Positions 8,524-16,728 of a stretch of 64,000 nt of DNA are shown here, piece after piece. The notes under the pieces were generated by a model that saw only the letters and a list, made by a program, of their open reading frames with translations, made no database searches and was not told the DNA's origin. How positions within the stretch are numbered: the first letter of the stretch is position 1; every line of letters begins with the position of its first letter. Position numbers and translations under genes: made by a program. Source of the DNA: Winogradskya humida (GTDB lineage: Bacteria > Actinomycetota > Actinomycetes > Mycobacteriales > Micromonosporaceae); the NCBI RefSeq assembly GCF_016862215.1, contig NZ_BOMN01000112.1, forward strand, positions 62,001 to 126,000, given 5' to 3'.

Positions 8524-9422
8524 AGAAACTCGCTGTTGTGCTCGCGGCCGGGGTGACTCTCGCCGGATGCGCGGAAGCCGGGACGACCCCGGCCGGAGAG
8601 AAAGGTACGGACGGCAAAGCAGCCCTGTCGCAGTCGCTGGACGGGTTGCAGGCCGGGAACTACACGTTCAGCCGCACCGACGGCGGCAGCGTGGAGGGTG
8701 CCGTCGACGTGCCGGGCAGCTCGGTGATCCGCCAGGAGGGCCGACCGTCGATCCTGCGGGTAGGGGACACCGTCTACCTGAGGTACCGGATCTACGGCGA
8801 GGCTCAGGAGGAATACGCGAAGCTGTTCGAGCAGTACGCCGGCAAGGCCGACAAGAAGCAGGCGGCCGAGCTGGCGAAAGCGAAGGAGATACTGACGATC
8901 CTGGACGGCGAGCACTGGGTGAAGGCCGACTACAGGCGGCTCGTCGCGGCGGCCGACGCCGAGGACCTGAGCGGGATGGAGAACCTGCCGCCGACCCCCA
9001 CCGCGGCGAAGCCCGACGTCACCGGTGCGTCCGATCTGGTCGCCGCCGTCGTCACGGCGACCCGCAAGGGCGACGAGATCACCGGCACCCTGGACGCCAC
9101 CAAGGTCGACCCGAAGCTCAACCTGCTGACCAACGACCCCTATTACGTGTACGGCCCCCGCGCCGGCGCCATGCCGTTCACCGCGACCCTCGACGCGCAG
9201 GGCCGCCTCACCAAGCTGACGCTGGACCTCCCCGGCCAGCTGAAGGACGCAGCCTCGCAGGCCCCGGAGACGTTCCCCTCCGACGCGCCCACCGAGCCGG
9301 CCGACAAGCCCATCGTCATCACCATCTCGCAGTACGGCGGGACCGCGGCCCAGACAGCCCCGCAGGGCGCCACGGACCTCGACCCCGCCGCCTACGAACA
9401 GCTCACCAACGACACCGACTAG
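8514..9422 (+). CDS. Secreted lipoprotein, LppX/LprG-like
   Basis: A 302-aa protein with a lipoprotein signal peptide: 'MSMKKLAVVL...LAGC', lipidated Cys19 from the ATG at 8514 (a second ATG at 8520 is equally possible). The mature part alternates beta strands like the LppX_LprAFG family ('YTFSRTDGGSVEGAV', 'HWVKADY', 'PFTATLDAQGRLTKLTLDL'). That family carries lipids across the envelope in mycobacteria; here the role is inferred only. Last gene of a three-gene overlapping operon. Its TAG overlaps the stop of the convergent gene in a shared CTAG. Confidence 0.75.
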   Translation: MSMKKLAVVLAAGVTLAGCAEAGTTPAGEKGTDGKAALSQSLDGLQAGNYTFSRTDGGSVEGAVDVPGSSVIRQEGRPSILRVGDTVYLRYRIYGEAQEEYAKLFEQYAGKADKKQAAELAKAKEILTILDGEHWVKADYRRLVAAADAEDLSGMENLPPTPTAAKPDVTGASDLVAAVVTATRKGDEITGTLDATKVDPKLNLLTNDPYYVYGPRAGAMPFTATLDAQGRLTKLTLDLPGQLKDAASQAPETFPSDAPTEPADKPIVITISQYGGTAAQTAPQGATDLDPAAYEQLTNDTD

Positions 9423-12088
9423 AAAACGGTCCCTGTGACCGGCGGGATGGACAGCGAGTCGTCGAAGTGCAGCTCCACGGTCTCCTCCGGTTCGGCGAGA
9501 TCGTCGGTGACGGTCGGGATGGACAGGTCACCGGCGGTCTGACCGGGCTCGAAGTACACGTACGGCGTGGCCCACGTCCCGGACAGCGGCCGGGACGGTT
9601 CGGGGTCCTCGCCGGTGATGTCCAGGAACCACTGCGGGTCGACGTCCGTGCTGGACAGTTCGTTCCCGCCGGCCGGGGGCTCCGGGTCGCCGACGAAGTA
9701 GAACCCGGTCTCGGTCGGCGCGGAGAGCGTGACCTGCCAGGTGAGGGTGCCTCCCTCGGCGACGCGGGCGGCGGCCGGGCTGACGGTGATCGCCGGCATC
9801 GGATCGTCGTTACGGATGTCGATACTGCCGGCCCAGTCGCCGATCACGACGCCCCGCTCGGCCTTGGCCAGCAGGTATTCGCCTTCGCCCTCGCCGAAGA
9901 GGGTGTCGCCGACGACGTCGACGGGCACCCGGATCGTGCGCTGACCGGGCCGGATGTCGGCCGTCCAGGACGTGCTTTCGTACGTGGCGCCGTCGACCAG
10001 GAACAACCGCACCCGCCCGGCACCGCGCCCGGTGATCGTCACCGGCACCTGATAGGTCTTCGTGCCGGAGTCACCCTCGTCGACCTGCAGGCTGCCGAGG
10101 TCGATCCGCGGCAGCGAGGTCGCGAGCGGGGCGGGTGTGCCCGGGTTCCACGCCCACGCGTCGATCAGCCAGGCCCTGCCCGCGCCTTCCCCGGGGGTCA
10201 GCTCCAGCTTGGCGATCCTTCCGCTCACACCCTTGAGGGGTACGCGCACCTCGCGAGCCCAGTACGACGTCGTGAACTCCGTCCCCGGCAGCCCGTCGAC
10301 CCGCACCTCCCCCAATGCCGTGCGCTTACCGCGGGAGTCGATCGCGCTCACGGCGTACTTATTGCCTGTGGTGTTGGGCGGGACCATGAGTCGCAGCGTG
10401 AGCTCCCGCGCCCCGCCCGTCGCGACCGGCCGTGCCGGCGTGAGAGTCACCGGCCCTGTCCCGCTCAGCCCGACCGCCCACCGCCCCGGCTCCGGTGTGA
10501 TGCCGTTGAACGAGGTGAAGTGGGCCGACCGCTGCGTCCAGTCCTCCGGGTCAAGGCAGGCCTTCGAGGCTTCGGCGGCCACCTGCTCACAGAGCTTTCC
10601 GGCGCCGGTCACGCCGACCGACGGATCGGGCACGATCACGGGGGTACGCACACCGCCCAGCGCGTGGCTGTAAACGCTCGCCGGACCGGCCGACGCCGCC
10701 CGGGCACCACTGCCGTCGAGCAGCGGCCGCACCCGGTCGTCACCCGCGACGAAGAGCCGCGCGGCCGCGGCGATGTAGGTCGCGCCGACGGTCTGTTCCT
10801 GCTGCGCGGTCAGCCGGGCCGGCGTCCCGGGCGAGCAGACGGCGTCGGGCTGGTCGTCGCTCCAGAAGTCGTCCCACGCCGGCGCGACAGCCTGCCCCGG
10901 GGTCCACTCGGTGTTGAAGAAGTTGTGGTTGGCGCCCACGACGTACAGCGAGCTGTGCAGTGCCCGGCCCCTGCTCACGCCGCGGGTCTCGTCGATGAAC
11001 TGCTGGCCCTGCAGGTCGGAGACGTCGCCGTCGCAGCCGGGCAGGATCGTCGCGGAGGGCACGTCCGGCACTGGGTCGTGGCCGAAGATGGTCGGGCCGA
11101 TGAGCAGCAGGCCGCGGATTGTCCAGCGCACCCTGCCGTGATAACCGTCCTGCGCGGCCGGCGGCGGGGTGAGCGTGTCCATAGCGGCGCGGCTGACGCC
11201 GTCCCCGCCGCGGGAGTGGCCCATCAGGAGCACCCGGGACAGGTCGGCGACCGGCGCGGACCTCACGATCGCCGGGGCGTTCCCGCGCCCGCCCGTGGCC
11301 CAGTCGGCCCATTTCGCCAGGTGCAGGCGGACGAGGGACGAGCGGGCCTGCGCACCGCCGTCGTCGGACACCCAGTCCTGGCCGTTGATGCCGTTGGCCG
11401 AGATGGACACGGTGACGTAGCCCTGCGACGCGAGCAGCTCCTGCGCCTGCAGGTAACCGCGGTAGCTGGGGATCGGCTTGCTAGGGGCAGCGCACGGCCA
11501 CTCCCCCAGGTCGTCGTCGCCACCGCCGTAACAGATCGAGTGCCGCCCGTGCAGGAACAGCGCGAGCGGCCGCTTGCCCGGGGCGCCCTTCGGCGCCACG
11601 ACGACGGCCTGCATCTCCACGTTCTGCTCGTAGTCGGGGAGCTTGACGCCGGCGAGGGCGTACTCACCTCGTACGGTGGAATATGGTCCTTTGAGGCCGG
11701 GGTCGACCGCGTTGGCCGGCTGCGCTTTCTCCTGGCGTCGCGCTTTCGCCTGGCGTTGTGCCTTCGGTGCCGCCGCATCGAGCCGCCGGCCGCCGGAGCG
11801 GACCGCCAGATCGGTGAGCGCGCCCGCCTCGCCCGGAGCCAGCTTGAAGGTCCGCTGATCGGGCTGCGCGCGAGGGCGGCCGAGGAGCCGGTCGCCGGAC
11901 CAGAACTCGACTGCGGCGTCGCCCATCGGCACCCGCTGCGCCGAGCGCCACGTCAGCTGCCCGTCCTCGACGGACCAGCCGGCCGGCAACGCGCTGCCGG
12001 CGGGTGCGGGCGGAGCTGCCCGGGCCGGTTCATACCCGCCGATCACCAGGGCCACCGCGAGGGCGGCCGACACCAATGTTTTCCGCAT
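9419..12088 (-). CDS. Large secreted alpha/beta hydrolase with Calx-beta-like C-terminal domains
   Basis: An 889-aa secreted protein with an N-terminal signal peptide ('MRKTLVSAALAVALVIG...ARA'). The catalytic region (~150-460) has 'LFLHGRHSICYGG', a nucleophile elbow GHSRGG (Ser ~290) and a late His in 'VGANHNFFN'. A jelly-roll-like region (~500-650) follows, then two Calx-beta-type segments (~665-760, 'VDEGDSGTKTYQVPVTI'; ~765-889, 'VAEGGTLTWQVTLSAP'). Substrate unknown; related proteins are often annotated as secreted hydrolases or polyester-type esterases. Monocistronic. Confidence 0.75.
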   Translation of the reverse strand: MRKTLVSAALAVALVIGGYEPARAAPPAPAGSALPAGWSVEDGQLTWRSAQRVPMGDAAVEFWSGDRLLGRPRAQPDQRTFKLAPGEAGALTDLAVRSGGRRLDAAAPKAQRQAKARRQEKAQPANAVDPGLKGPYSTVRGEYALAGVKLPDYEQNVEMQAVVVAPKGAPGKRPLALFLHGRHSICYGGGDDDLGEWPCAAPSKPIPSYRGYLQAQELLASQGYVTVSISANGINGQDWVSDDGGAQARSSLVRLHLAKWADWATGGRGNAPAIVRSAPVADLSRVLLMGHSRGGDGVSRAAMDTLTPPPAAQDGYHGRVRWTIRGLLLIGPTIFGHDPVPDVPSATILPGCDGDVSDLQGQQFIDETRGVSRGRALHSSLYVVGANHNFFNTEWTPGQAVAPAWDDFWSDDQPDAVCSPGTPARLTAQQEQTVGATYIAAAARLFVAGDDRVRPLLDGSGARAASAGPASVYSHALGGVRTPVIVPDPSVGVTGAGKLCEQVAAEASKACLDPEDWTQRSAHFTSFNGITPEPGRWAVGLSGTGPVTLTPARPVATGGARELTLRLMVPPNTTGNKYAVSAIDSRGKRTALGEVRVDGLPGTEFTTSYWAREVRVPLKGVSGRIAKLELTPGEGAGRAWLIDAWAWNPGTPAPLATSLPRIDLGSLQVDEGDSGTKTYQVPVTITGRGAGRVRLFLVDGATYESTSWTADIRPGQRTIRVPVDVVGDTLFGEGEGEYLLAKAERGVVIGDWAGSIDIRNDDPMPAITVSPAAARVAEGGTLTWQVTLSAPTETGFYFVGDPEPPAGGNELSSTDVDPQWFLDITGEDPEPSRPLSGTWATPYVYFEPGQTAGDLSIPTVTDDLAEPEETVELHFDDSLSIPPVTGTVF

Positions 12089-12137
12089 GCCCTCTTACTA
12101 GCCGATCCGCGCAAAGACGGTAATGATCATCTAAATC

Positions 12138-12153
12138 AGACATTGACGTGTCT
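12138..12153. promoter_or_regulatory. Small dyad upstream of the LPMO gene
   Basis: AGACA (12138-12142) and TGTCT (12149-12153) flank TTGACG, and each side is bordered by a CTAAAT-like copy. It lies in the divergent region between the secreted hydrolase and the LPMO, so it could control either. No convincing -10 is correctly spaced. Confidence 0.35.
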
Positions 12154-12171
12154 AAATGTTAAGAGGAGGCT

Positions 12172-12234
12172 ACGGGAGCCGACTCAGCCACGCGGCCGGC
12201 GGAAGCCCTGGGCAGCTTTCGCCACACCTCCCGT
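12172..12234 (+). promoter_or_regulatory. Possible structured leader of the LPMO mRNA
   Basis: ACGGGAG (12172-12178) pairs perfectly with CTCCCGT (12228-12234) and encloses 49 GC-rich bases, 25 bases before the LPMO ATG. It does not match the c-di-GMP, c-di-AMP or cobalamin riboswitch cores I know. It may be a chance helix. Confidence 0.25.
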
Positions 12235-12258
12235 CCTCACGACGAAGTGTGAGTCCTC

Positions 12259-13377
12259 ATGTCCTCCATCACGCTTTCCCCTCCCCGCAGGCGGCTGCTC
12301 GTCAGCGCCCTGATCGGCGCGGTCATCGCCGCCCTCGCGGTCGTCGCCCTGCCATCGGGCCCGGCCTCCGCGCACGGCAACGTCATCGGGCCCGCGTCCC
12401 GCAACTACGGCTGCTTCGAACGCTGGGGCACCCGCTTCCAGGATCCCGTCATGGCCACCGAGGATCCGATGTGCTGGCAGGCCTGGCAGGCCGACCCGAA
12501 CGCCATGTGGAACTGGAACGGCCTCTTCCGCGAAGGCGTCGCCGGCAACCACCAGGCCGCGATACCCGACGGCCAGCTCTGCAGCGCCGGGCACACCCAG
12601 AGCGGGCGCTACAACGCCCTCGACACGGTCGGCAACTGGAAGACCACCCCGGTCGGGACCAATTTCTCGGTACGCCTCTTCGACCAGGCCAGCCATGGCG
12701 CCGACTACATCCGGGTGTACGTCACGAAGCCCAGCTACGACCCGGTGACCCAGCCGCTGAAGTGGTCGGACCTCGACCTGGTCAGCCAGATCGGCAACAC
12801 CCCGGCCGCACAGTGGACCCCCGCCACCGGGGGCGTCCAGATCGACCTGCCGGTGACCGCAACGGGCCGCACCGGGCGCGCCATGGTCTACACCATCTGG
12901 CAGGCCAGCCACCTCGACCAGTCCTACTACTTCTGCAGCGACATCACGTTCGGCGGCACCAGCACCACGCCGCCGACCACCACGCCGCCCACTACAACAC
13001 CGCCCACCACTACACCGCCTACCACCACGCCGCCCACCACCACGCCGCCGGTCACGACGCCGCCGACTACGACGCCGCCGGCTTCCGGGGCGTGCTCGGC
13101 GACGTACGCCGTGGACAGCCAGTGGTCCGGCGGATATCAGGGCACGGTCACGGTACGGGCGGGAACGGCGGCGATCCAGCGCTGGAGCGTGGCCATGACG
13201 TTCCCCGCCGCACCGGTCATCCAGCAGGCCTGGAACGCCACGGTCACCACCAGCGGCACGACGGCCACGGCGGTCAACGCGAGCTACAACGGGTCGGTGG
13301 CAGCCGGGTCGAGCACCAGTTTCGGGTTCACCGGTTCGGGCACGTCGACCGTGCCGACCCTGAGCTGCACCGCCTGA
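12259..13377 (+). CDS. AA10 lytic polysaccharide monooxygenase with CBM2
   Basis: A 372-aa secreted copper enzyme that oxidatively cleaves chitin and/or cellulose. The signal peptide ends ...PASA|H, so His39 becomes the N-terminal copper-brace ligand; the second His is in 'DQASHGADYIRVYV' (~147). The core motif 'HGNVIGPASRNYGCFERWG' is nearest to the chitin/cellulose-active AA10 clade. A Thr/Pro linker of repeated TTPPT units (~232-275) joins a C-terminal CBM2 (~276-372) with flanking Cys and conserved Trp ('SQWSGGYQGTVTV', 'WSVAMTFP', 'QQAWNATV'). Monocistronic, with a CebR-type operator 41 bases after its stop. Confidence 0.93.
   Translation: MSSITLSPPRRRLLVSALIGAVIAALAVVALPSGPASAHGNVIGPASRNYGCFERWGTRFQDPVMATEDPMCWQAWQADPNAMWNWNGLFREGVAGNHQAAIPDGQLCSAGHTQSGRYNALDTVGNWKTTPVGTNFSVRLFDQASHGADYIRVYVTKPSYDPVTQPLKWSDLDLVSQIGNTPAAQWTPATGGVQIDLPVTATGRTGRAMVYTIWQASHLDQSYYFCSDITFGGTSTTPPTTTPPTTTPPTTTPPTTTPPTTTPPVTTPPTTTPPASGACSATYAVDSQWSGGYQGTVTVRAGTAAIQRWSVAMTFPAAPVIQQAWNATVTTSGTTATAVNASYNGSVAAGSSTSFGFTGSGTSTVPTLSCTA
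12960..13080 (+). repeat. Thr/Pro linker minisatellite in the LPMO gene
   Basis: Tandem ACCACGCCGCCC-type units with third-base variation encode (TTPP)n in the linker between catalytic and binding domains. Such tracts expand and contract by slippage. Confidence 0.8.
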
Positions 13378-13417
13378 CCCCCTTCTCAGAACGCCGGTAG
13401 ACAGTCACAATCATCGA

Positions 13418-13431
13418 TGGGAGCGCTCCCA
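13418..13431. promoter_or_regulatory. Perfect CebR-type operator (TGGGAGCGCTCCCA)
   Basis: This 14-bp palindrome is identical to the box bound by the LacI-family cello-oligosaccharide repressor CebR in Streptomyces. Here it lies between two converging genes (LPMO stop 13377, SGNH hydrolase stop 13545), with no intact gene downstream on either strand. A strong AGGAGG follows at ~13461, suggesting the remnant of a lost gene start. Confidence 0.75.
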
Positions 13432-13503
13432 GGTATGCAGTGATGTCCCCCCCGGCGAGAGGAGGCTCAACGAAGTACCGCGTGGCTCTGCGAATCATCC
13501 TCG

Positions 13504-13537
13504 GGCGGGGAATGAGGCGCCCTCCCCATTCCCCGCC
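13504..13537. terminator. Bidirectional stem-loop between LPMO and SGNH hydrolase genes
   Basis: GGCGGGGAATG (13504-13514) and CATTCCCCGCC (13527-13537) form a perfect 11-bp stem with a 12-base loop, placed 7 bases beyond the SGNH hydrolase stop. It suits termination from both sides. Confidence 0.75.
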
Positions 13538-13544
13538 TCCACGC

Positions 13545-14690
13545 CTACTTCCCGGCGGCAAAAACCCCGCCGAACGCCGCCTTGGCGAACCGCTCGCCCA
13601 TGAGCCGGTGGGTCGCGGCGTCGGGGTGCAGCCGGTCCGGCAGCGGCGGGTCCCCCTCGCCATAGAGCTCCAGGCCGTCGAGATAATGCAGGTTCGGGTC
13701 CTGGGCGGCCCGCTGCGCCACGATCCGGGCCAGCTCCTCGCGGATCACGCGCAGGGTCAGCCTCCCGCCGCCGGGCTCACCGGTGGCGACAAACGCGACC
13801 CGGCCCTCCTGGAGAGCCTCGACATCGAACGCGCCCGGCCCCGGGGTGTCCTCGTGGATCGGGCACAGGATCGGCGAGATCACCAGCAGCGGCACGTCCG
13901 GATGCCCGTCCCGGATCATGTCGAGGAACCCGTGCACGGCGGGCGTGAAGGCACGCAACCGCATGAGATCGGCGTTCACCAGGTTGATCCCGATCTTGAC
14001 GCTGATCAGGTCGGCCGGGATGTCCCGCATCGTCCGCGCGGTGAACGGATCGAGCAGCGCACTGCCGCCCAGCCCCAGGTTGATCAGCTCCACTCCCCCG
14101 CCGGCCGCCGCCAGCGCAGGCCACGTCGTCGACGGACTCGCGGCATCCGAACCGTGACTGATCGAGCTGCCGTGATGCAGCCACACCCGTCGCCCCGACT
14201 CCGCGACCGCCTCGATCGGAGCGTCGGTGCGCAGCGCCACGAGCTCGGTGGTCTCGTTGTGCGGCAACCAGATCTCGACAACCTTGGACTCGTCCGCCAG
14301 CCCGCCGAAAACCACAGCTCCCGGCTCGCCGTCGCGGTAGTCGGCGGTGCCGGTCGCCATGTCGATGGTCAGGGTGTTGCCGCCGATCACGCTGCCCTGC
14401 CCGGTGAGCCGGCCGTCGACGAGCAGGTCGTAGACGCCTTCGGGACGCGGCGGGAATCCCGCGTACACCCGCTTGGTGGGCAGGGTCTCCAGCTCGACCG
14501 CGGTCGCGCGGGTGCGGAAGACGAGACGCACGCCCGAAGGTTGCGCCTCCACCATCGCCAGCTGCGGATCGGGGCTCTGCGCGCGGGCCCACGCCGGCAG
14601 CCGGTGCGGCAACAGCCCACGCGAGGTGCGCTCCAGCTCCGATGCGCCGCGCAGCAACTCCGCGCTGATCGGCGTGGTTATCCAATCCAT
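13545..14690 (-). CDS. SGNH/GDSL-family hydrolase
   Basis: A 381-aa protein from the ATG at 14690 (AAAGGTGAG upstream). The N-terminal ~170 residues form a beta domain and the C-terminal part an SGNH hydrolase: block I 'WLHHGSSISHGSDA' (nucleophile Ser in the GSS position), block III-like 'VKIGINLVN' and block V 'DRLHPDAATH' (catalytic Asp/His). No signal peptide is seen, so it is probably intracellular. It lies 5 bp behind a TetR gene, almost certainly an operon. Confidence 0.8.
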   Translation of the reverse strand: MDWITTPISAELLRGASELERTSRGLLPHRLPAWARAQSPDPQLAMVEAQPSGVRLVFRTRATAVELETLPTKRVYAGFPPRPEGVYDLLVDGRLTGQGSVIGGNTLTIDMATGTADYRDGEPGAVVFGGLADESKVVEIWLPHNETTELVALRTDAPIEAVAESGRRVWLHHGSSISHGSDAASPSTTWPALAAAGGGVELINLGLGGSALLDPFTARTMRDIPADLISVKIGINLVNADLMRLRAFTPAVHGFLDMIRDGHPDVPLLVISPILCPIHEDTPGPGAFDVEALQEGRVAFVATGEPGGGRLTLRVIREELARIVAQRAAQDPNLHYLDGLELYGEGDPPLPDRLHPDAATHRLMGERFAKAAFGGVFAAGK

Positions 14691-14695
14691 GGTGC

Positions 14696-15274
14696 TCACC
14701 TTTCCGGGGTAGGGGGCCAGGCCCGCAGCATCGCGTCGAGCGCATCCAGGATCCGCGCCCACGACTCCGCGGAATCCGGGGCGCTGTGACTGAACCCGCC
14801 GGTCAGCTCGAGGCTGACGTAGCCGTGGAAAACGCTGCCCAGCAGTCGTACGGCGTGGGTCTGATCGGGTTCGGTCAGGTCATAGCCCCGCAGGATCGCC
14901 CGCGTCATCTGCGAATGCCGGGGGCCGGCACTACTGAGCGCCGTTTCCGCGTCAAGGGGCATCTGAGTGGCCGCATACCGCCCGGGATGCTCACGCGCAT
15001 AATCACGGTAGACATTCGCCAGCGCCGCGAGCGCGTCCTTACCGGCCCGCCCGGCCAGCGCCGCGGAACCACGATCGGCCAGCTCCTCCAGCGCCAGCAG
15101 AGCGATCCGGGTCTTGAGATCCTGCGAACTGCGCACATGCGAATACAGGCTGGGCACCTTGACCCCGGCCCGCCGCGCCAGCTCGGACACGGTCACCGCC
15201 GCAAACCCGATCTCGTCCGCCAGCTCGGCCCCAGCCAGCACCAGCCGCTCCCTCGTCAACCCCGCCCTCTGCAC
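14696..15274 (-). CDS. TetR-family regulator (WHG-type C-terminal domain)
   Basis: A 192-aa protein. The HTH is at ~25-50 ('AVTVSELARRAGVKVPSLYS'), followed by a C-terminal domain with 'GYVSLELTGGF' as in TetR_C_33/WHG regulators. First gene of a two-gene operon with the SGNH hydrolase. A phased array of 15-bp repeats and a dyad start 34 bp upstream of its ATG and are the obvious candidate operators. Confidence 0.85.
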   Translation of the reverse strand: MQRAGLTRERLVLAGAELADEIGFAAVTVSELARRAGVKVPSLYSHVRSSQDLKTRIALLALEELADRGSAALAGRAGKDALAALANVYRDYAREHPGRYAATQMPLDAETALSSAGPRHSQMTRAILRGYDLTEPDQTHAVRLLGSVFHGYVSLELTGGFSHSAPDSAESWARILDALDAMLRAWPPTPER

Positions 15275-15307
15275 TTCCTAACGCTAACACACATTCGCCT
15301 AACACCT

Positions 15308-15377
15308 TTAGGTTGCGTGCCGTTAGGTTGTGTGCCGTTAGGTTGTGTGCCGTTAGGTTGTGTGCCGTTAGGTTGTG
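15308..15377. repeat. Tandem array of a 15-bp half-site (TTAGGTTGTGTGCCG)
   Basis: Four head-to-tail copies (15308, 15323, 15338, 15353; the first with one change) and a fifth partial copy at 15368 that runs into an inverted repeat. The 15-bp period is about 1.5 helical turns. The array lies just upstream of the TetR/SGNH operon. Confidence 0.9.
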
Positions 15378-15402
15378 CACAACTTAATTGCACACAACCT
15401 AA
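15368..15402. promoter_or_regulatory. Dyad symmetric element closing the 15-bp array
   Basis: TTAGGTTGTG (15368-15377) and CACAACCTAA (15393-15402) flank an AT-rich centre with CTTAATTG. The inner 27 bp match 24 of 27 positions of the palindrome at 32700-32726. The layout (two TTGTGCACAA-like halves around TTAA) looks like a regulator site, MarR-type by resemblance only. Confidence 0.6.
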
Positions 15403-15409
15403 ACAGGGG

Positions 15410-15456
15410 CCTGATCACGGTCGGCTCGCTCACGGTCGGCCTGATCACGGTCGGCC
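15410..15456. repeat. Short direct repeats CTGATCACGGTCGG
   Basis: Two full copies and one variant (with GCTCGCTCACGGTCGG) in 47 bases. No gene. Probably slippage products beside the element that follows. Confidence 0.6.
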
Positions 15457-15463
15457 TGCCGTC

Positions 15464-15838
15464 TTGAGCCTTTGATTCGTTCGCAGTCGGGTGGTGAGAA
15501 TCTCGTCGGCGGTTGGGGTCCGGACGTAGGGCCATGGCTAGTCATTCCGGCCGGTCCGGACGTGACTCTCGGCCACGGGACACCAACGGCCGCAAGGTCG
15601 CGAGGCTAGATGTTGCGCGAAGCACCGATATACGACAACTTTGTGCGGCCTTGTTCGTCAATTCCGAGCAATCGTGTCTGACAGCGAAACACATGTCTTC
15701 CGGCCAGACGTGATTGGTCCATGCTTGACACCTGAAGCCGCAGAATGTTGCGGCATCGCGGGTTTCGGCGCAACGTCGTGCCCCGCAGCTAGACCTGACG
15801 CCCTCGCCACCTACCGCAAACGAATCAAAGACTCAGAA
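15464..15838. mobile_element. ~375-bp non-coding element with terminal inverted repeats
   Basis: The ends are inverted copies of each other over 27 bp with 22 matches; both contain CTTTGATTCGTT. There is no convincing gene inside. Internally it carries two inverted copies of a repeat that is also arrayed at 52.9-53.2 kb (15603-15661 on minus, 15725-15783 on plus). The right end contains the stop codon of the AraC gene. I see no clear target duplication. It may be a MITE-like element or a decayed insertion sequence. Confidence 0.5.
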
Positions 15839-16652
15839 CACCGGGCGGCGCTGACTCACGCCGGAAGACCCCCGGGGGTCGGCCGTGCGAGCGTTTGAAC
15901 GCTGCCGCGAAGGCGAACTCCGAGGTGTAACCCACCTGCCGGGCGATCGTGGCCAGGGGTGCGGCCGAGGCGGTGAGCAGACCGGCCGCCACGGTCATCC
16001 GCCACCAGGTGAGGTAGGACAGGGGCGGACGGCCGACCAGGGCCGTGAACCGGCGGCCGAGAGAGGCCCGGGACAGGCCCGCCTCAGCGGCCAGGGCCGG
16101 CACCGTCCAGGGGCTGGCAACGTCACCGTGGATGGCACGGAGCACGGCGGCGACCGCCGGGTCGCGCAGAGTCGCTGCCCAGCCGGTGTCGGATTCGGAG
16201 TAGTGAGCGCGCAGCATCTGCAGCAGGAGCACGTCGAGCAGGGCGGGAAGCATCGCGTCGGCCCCCGGGCGCGGACCCCGCAGTTCGGCGCCGACGAGGT
16301 CCACTGTGGTGCGCAGTCCGTCGCAGGAGCCGGACGGCAGGTGGATCACCGGAGGCAGGCCGTCGAGCAGCGGGTGGGACCGGGAACGGTCGAGCAGGTA
16401 AGCGCCGCACAGCAGGACGGCGTCAGTGCCGGAGAGGCCGTGCGCGCTGCCCCGCGGCAGGAAGACGACATCGCCGGCTGCGAGCGGCACCGGTGGAGTT
16501 GAGGCCGTCGTGACCAGGCAGGAGCCTTCGAGTACGACGTGGAAGCCCGCACCCGCCACCGCCCCGAGAGCACGGTCCGACGTGAGCCGGACGATCGACG
16601 AGTGCGGACGGCCGATCCGCAAAGTGGCAACAGCGTCGGACAGAACGTCCAT
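15825..16652 (-). CDS. AraC-family regulator with N-terminal cupin domain
   Basis: A 275-aa protein from the ATG at 16652 ('MDVLSDAVATL'); upstream starts at 16673 or 16706 cannot be excluded. The N-terminal half is an AraC-type cupin ('LAAGDVVFLPRGSAHGL'). The C-terminal half has two HTHs ('WTVPALAAEAGLSRASLGRR', 'LATIARQVGYTSEFAFAAAF'). Divergent from the gene at 16729 and probably its regulator. Its last six codons and stop lie in the terminal repeat of the neighbouring element, so the natural C-terminus may have been altered. Confidence 0.85.
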   Translation of the reverse strand: MDVLSDAVATLRIGRPHSSIVRLTSDRALGAVAGAGFHVVLEGSCLVTTASTPPVPLAAGDVVFLPRGSAHGLSGTDAVLLCGAYLLDRSRSHPLLDGLPPVIHLPSGSCDGLRTTVDLVGAELRGPRPGADAMLPALLDVLLLQMLRAHYSESDTGWAATLRDPAVAAVLRAIHGDVASPWTVPALAAEAGLSRASLGRRFTALVGRPPLSYLTWWRMTVAAGLLTASAAPLATIARQVGYTSEFAFAAAFKRSHGRPPGVFRRESAPPGVLSL

Positions 16653-16728
16653 GATGGTGAGCGTATCGCACATGGAGAAGGCTGTTTCACGCATTGAACG
16701 GCTCATCGAGCAGCCATAGCGTCGGGGA

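Noticed and set aside
12159..12258. Known riboswitch (GEMM, ydaO or cobalamin) before the LPMO gene
   Set aside because: I found none of the conserved core sequences of these classes; only a generic helix remains.
8471..12313. A 1280-codon open frame on the plus strand
   Set aside because: It runs antisense to the signal-peptide-bearing hydrolase (9419-12088) and overlaps the lipoprotein. Its composition is Arg/Gly/Pro-rich with no domain, a typical GC-rich shadow frame.
15308..15402. CRISPR array
   Set aside because: The repeats are 15 bp and directly tandem with no unique spacers; no cas genes are near.
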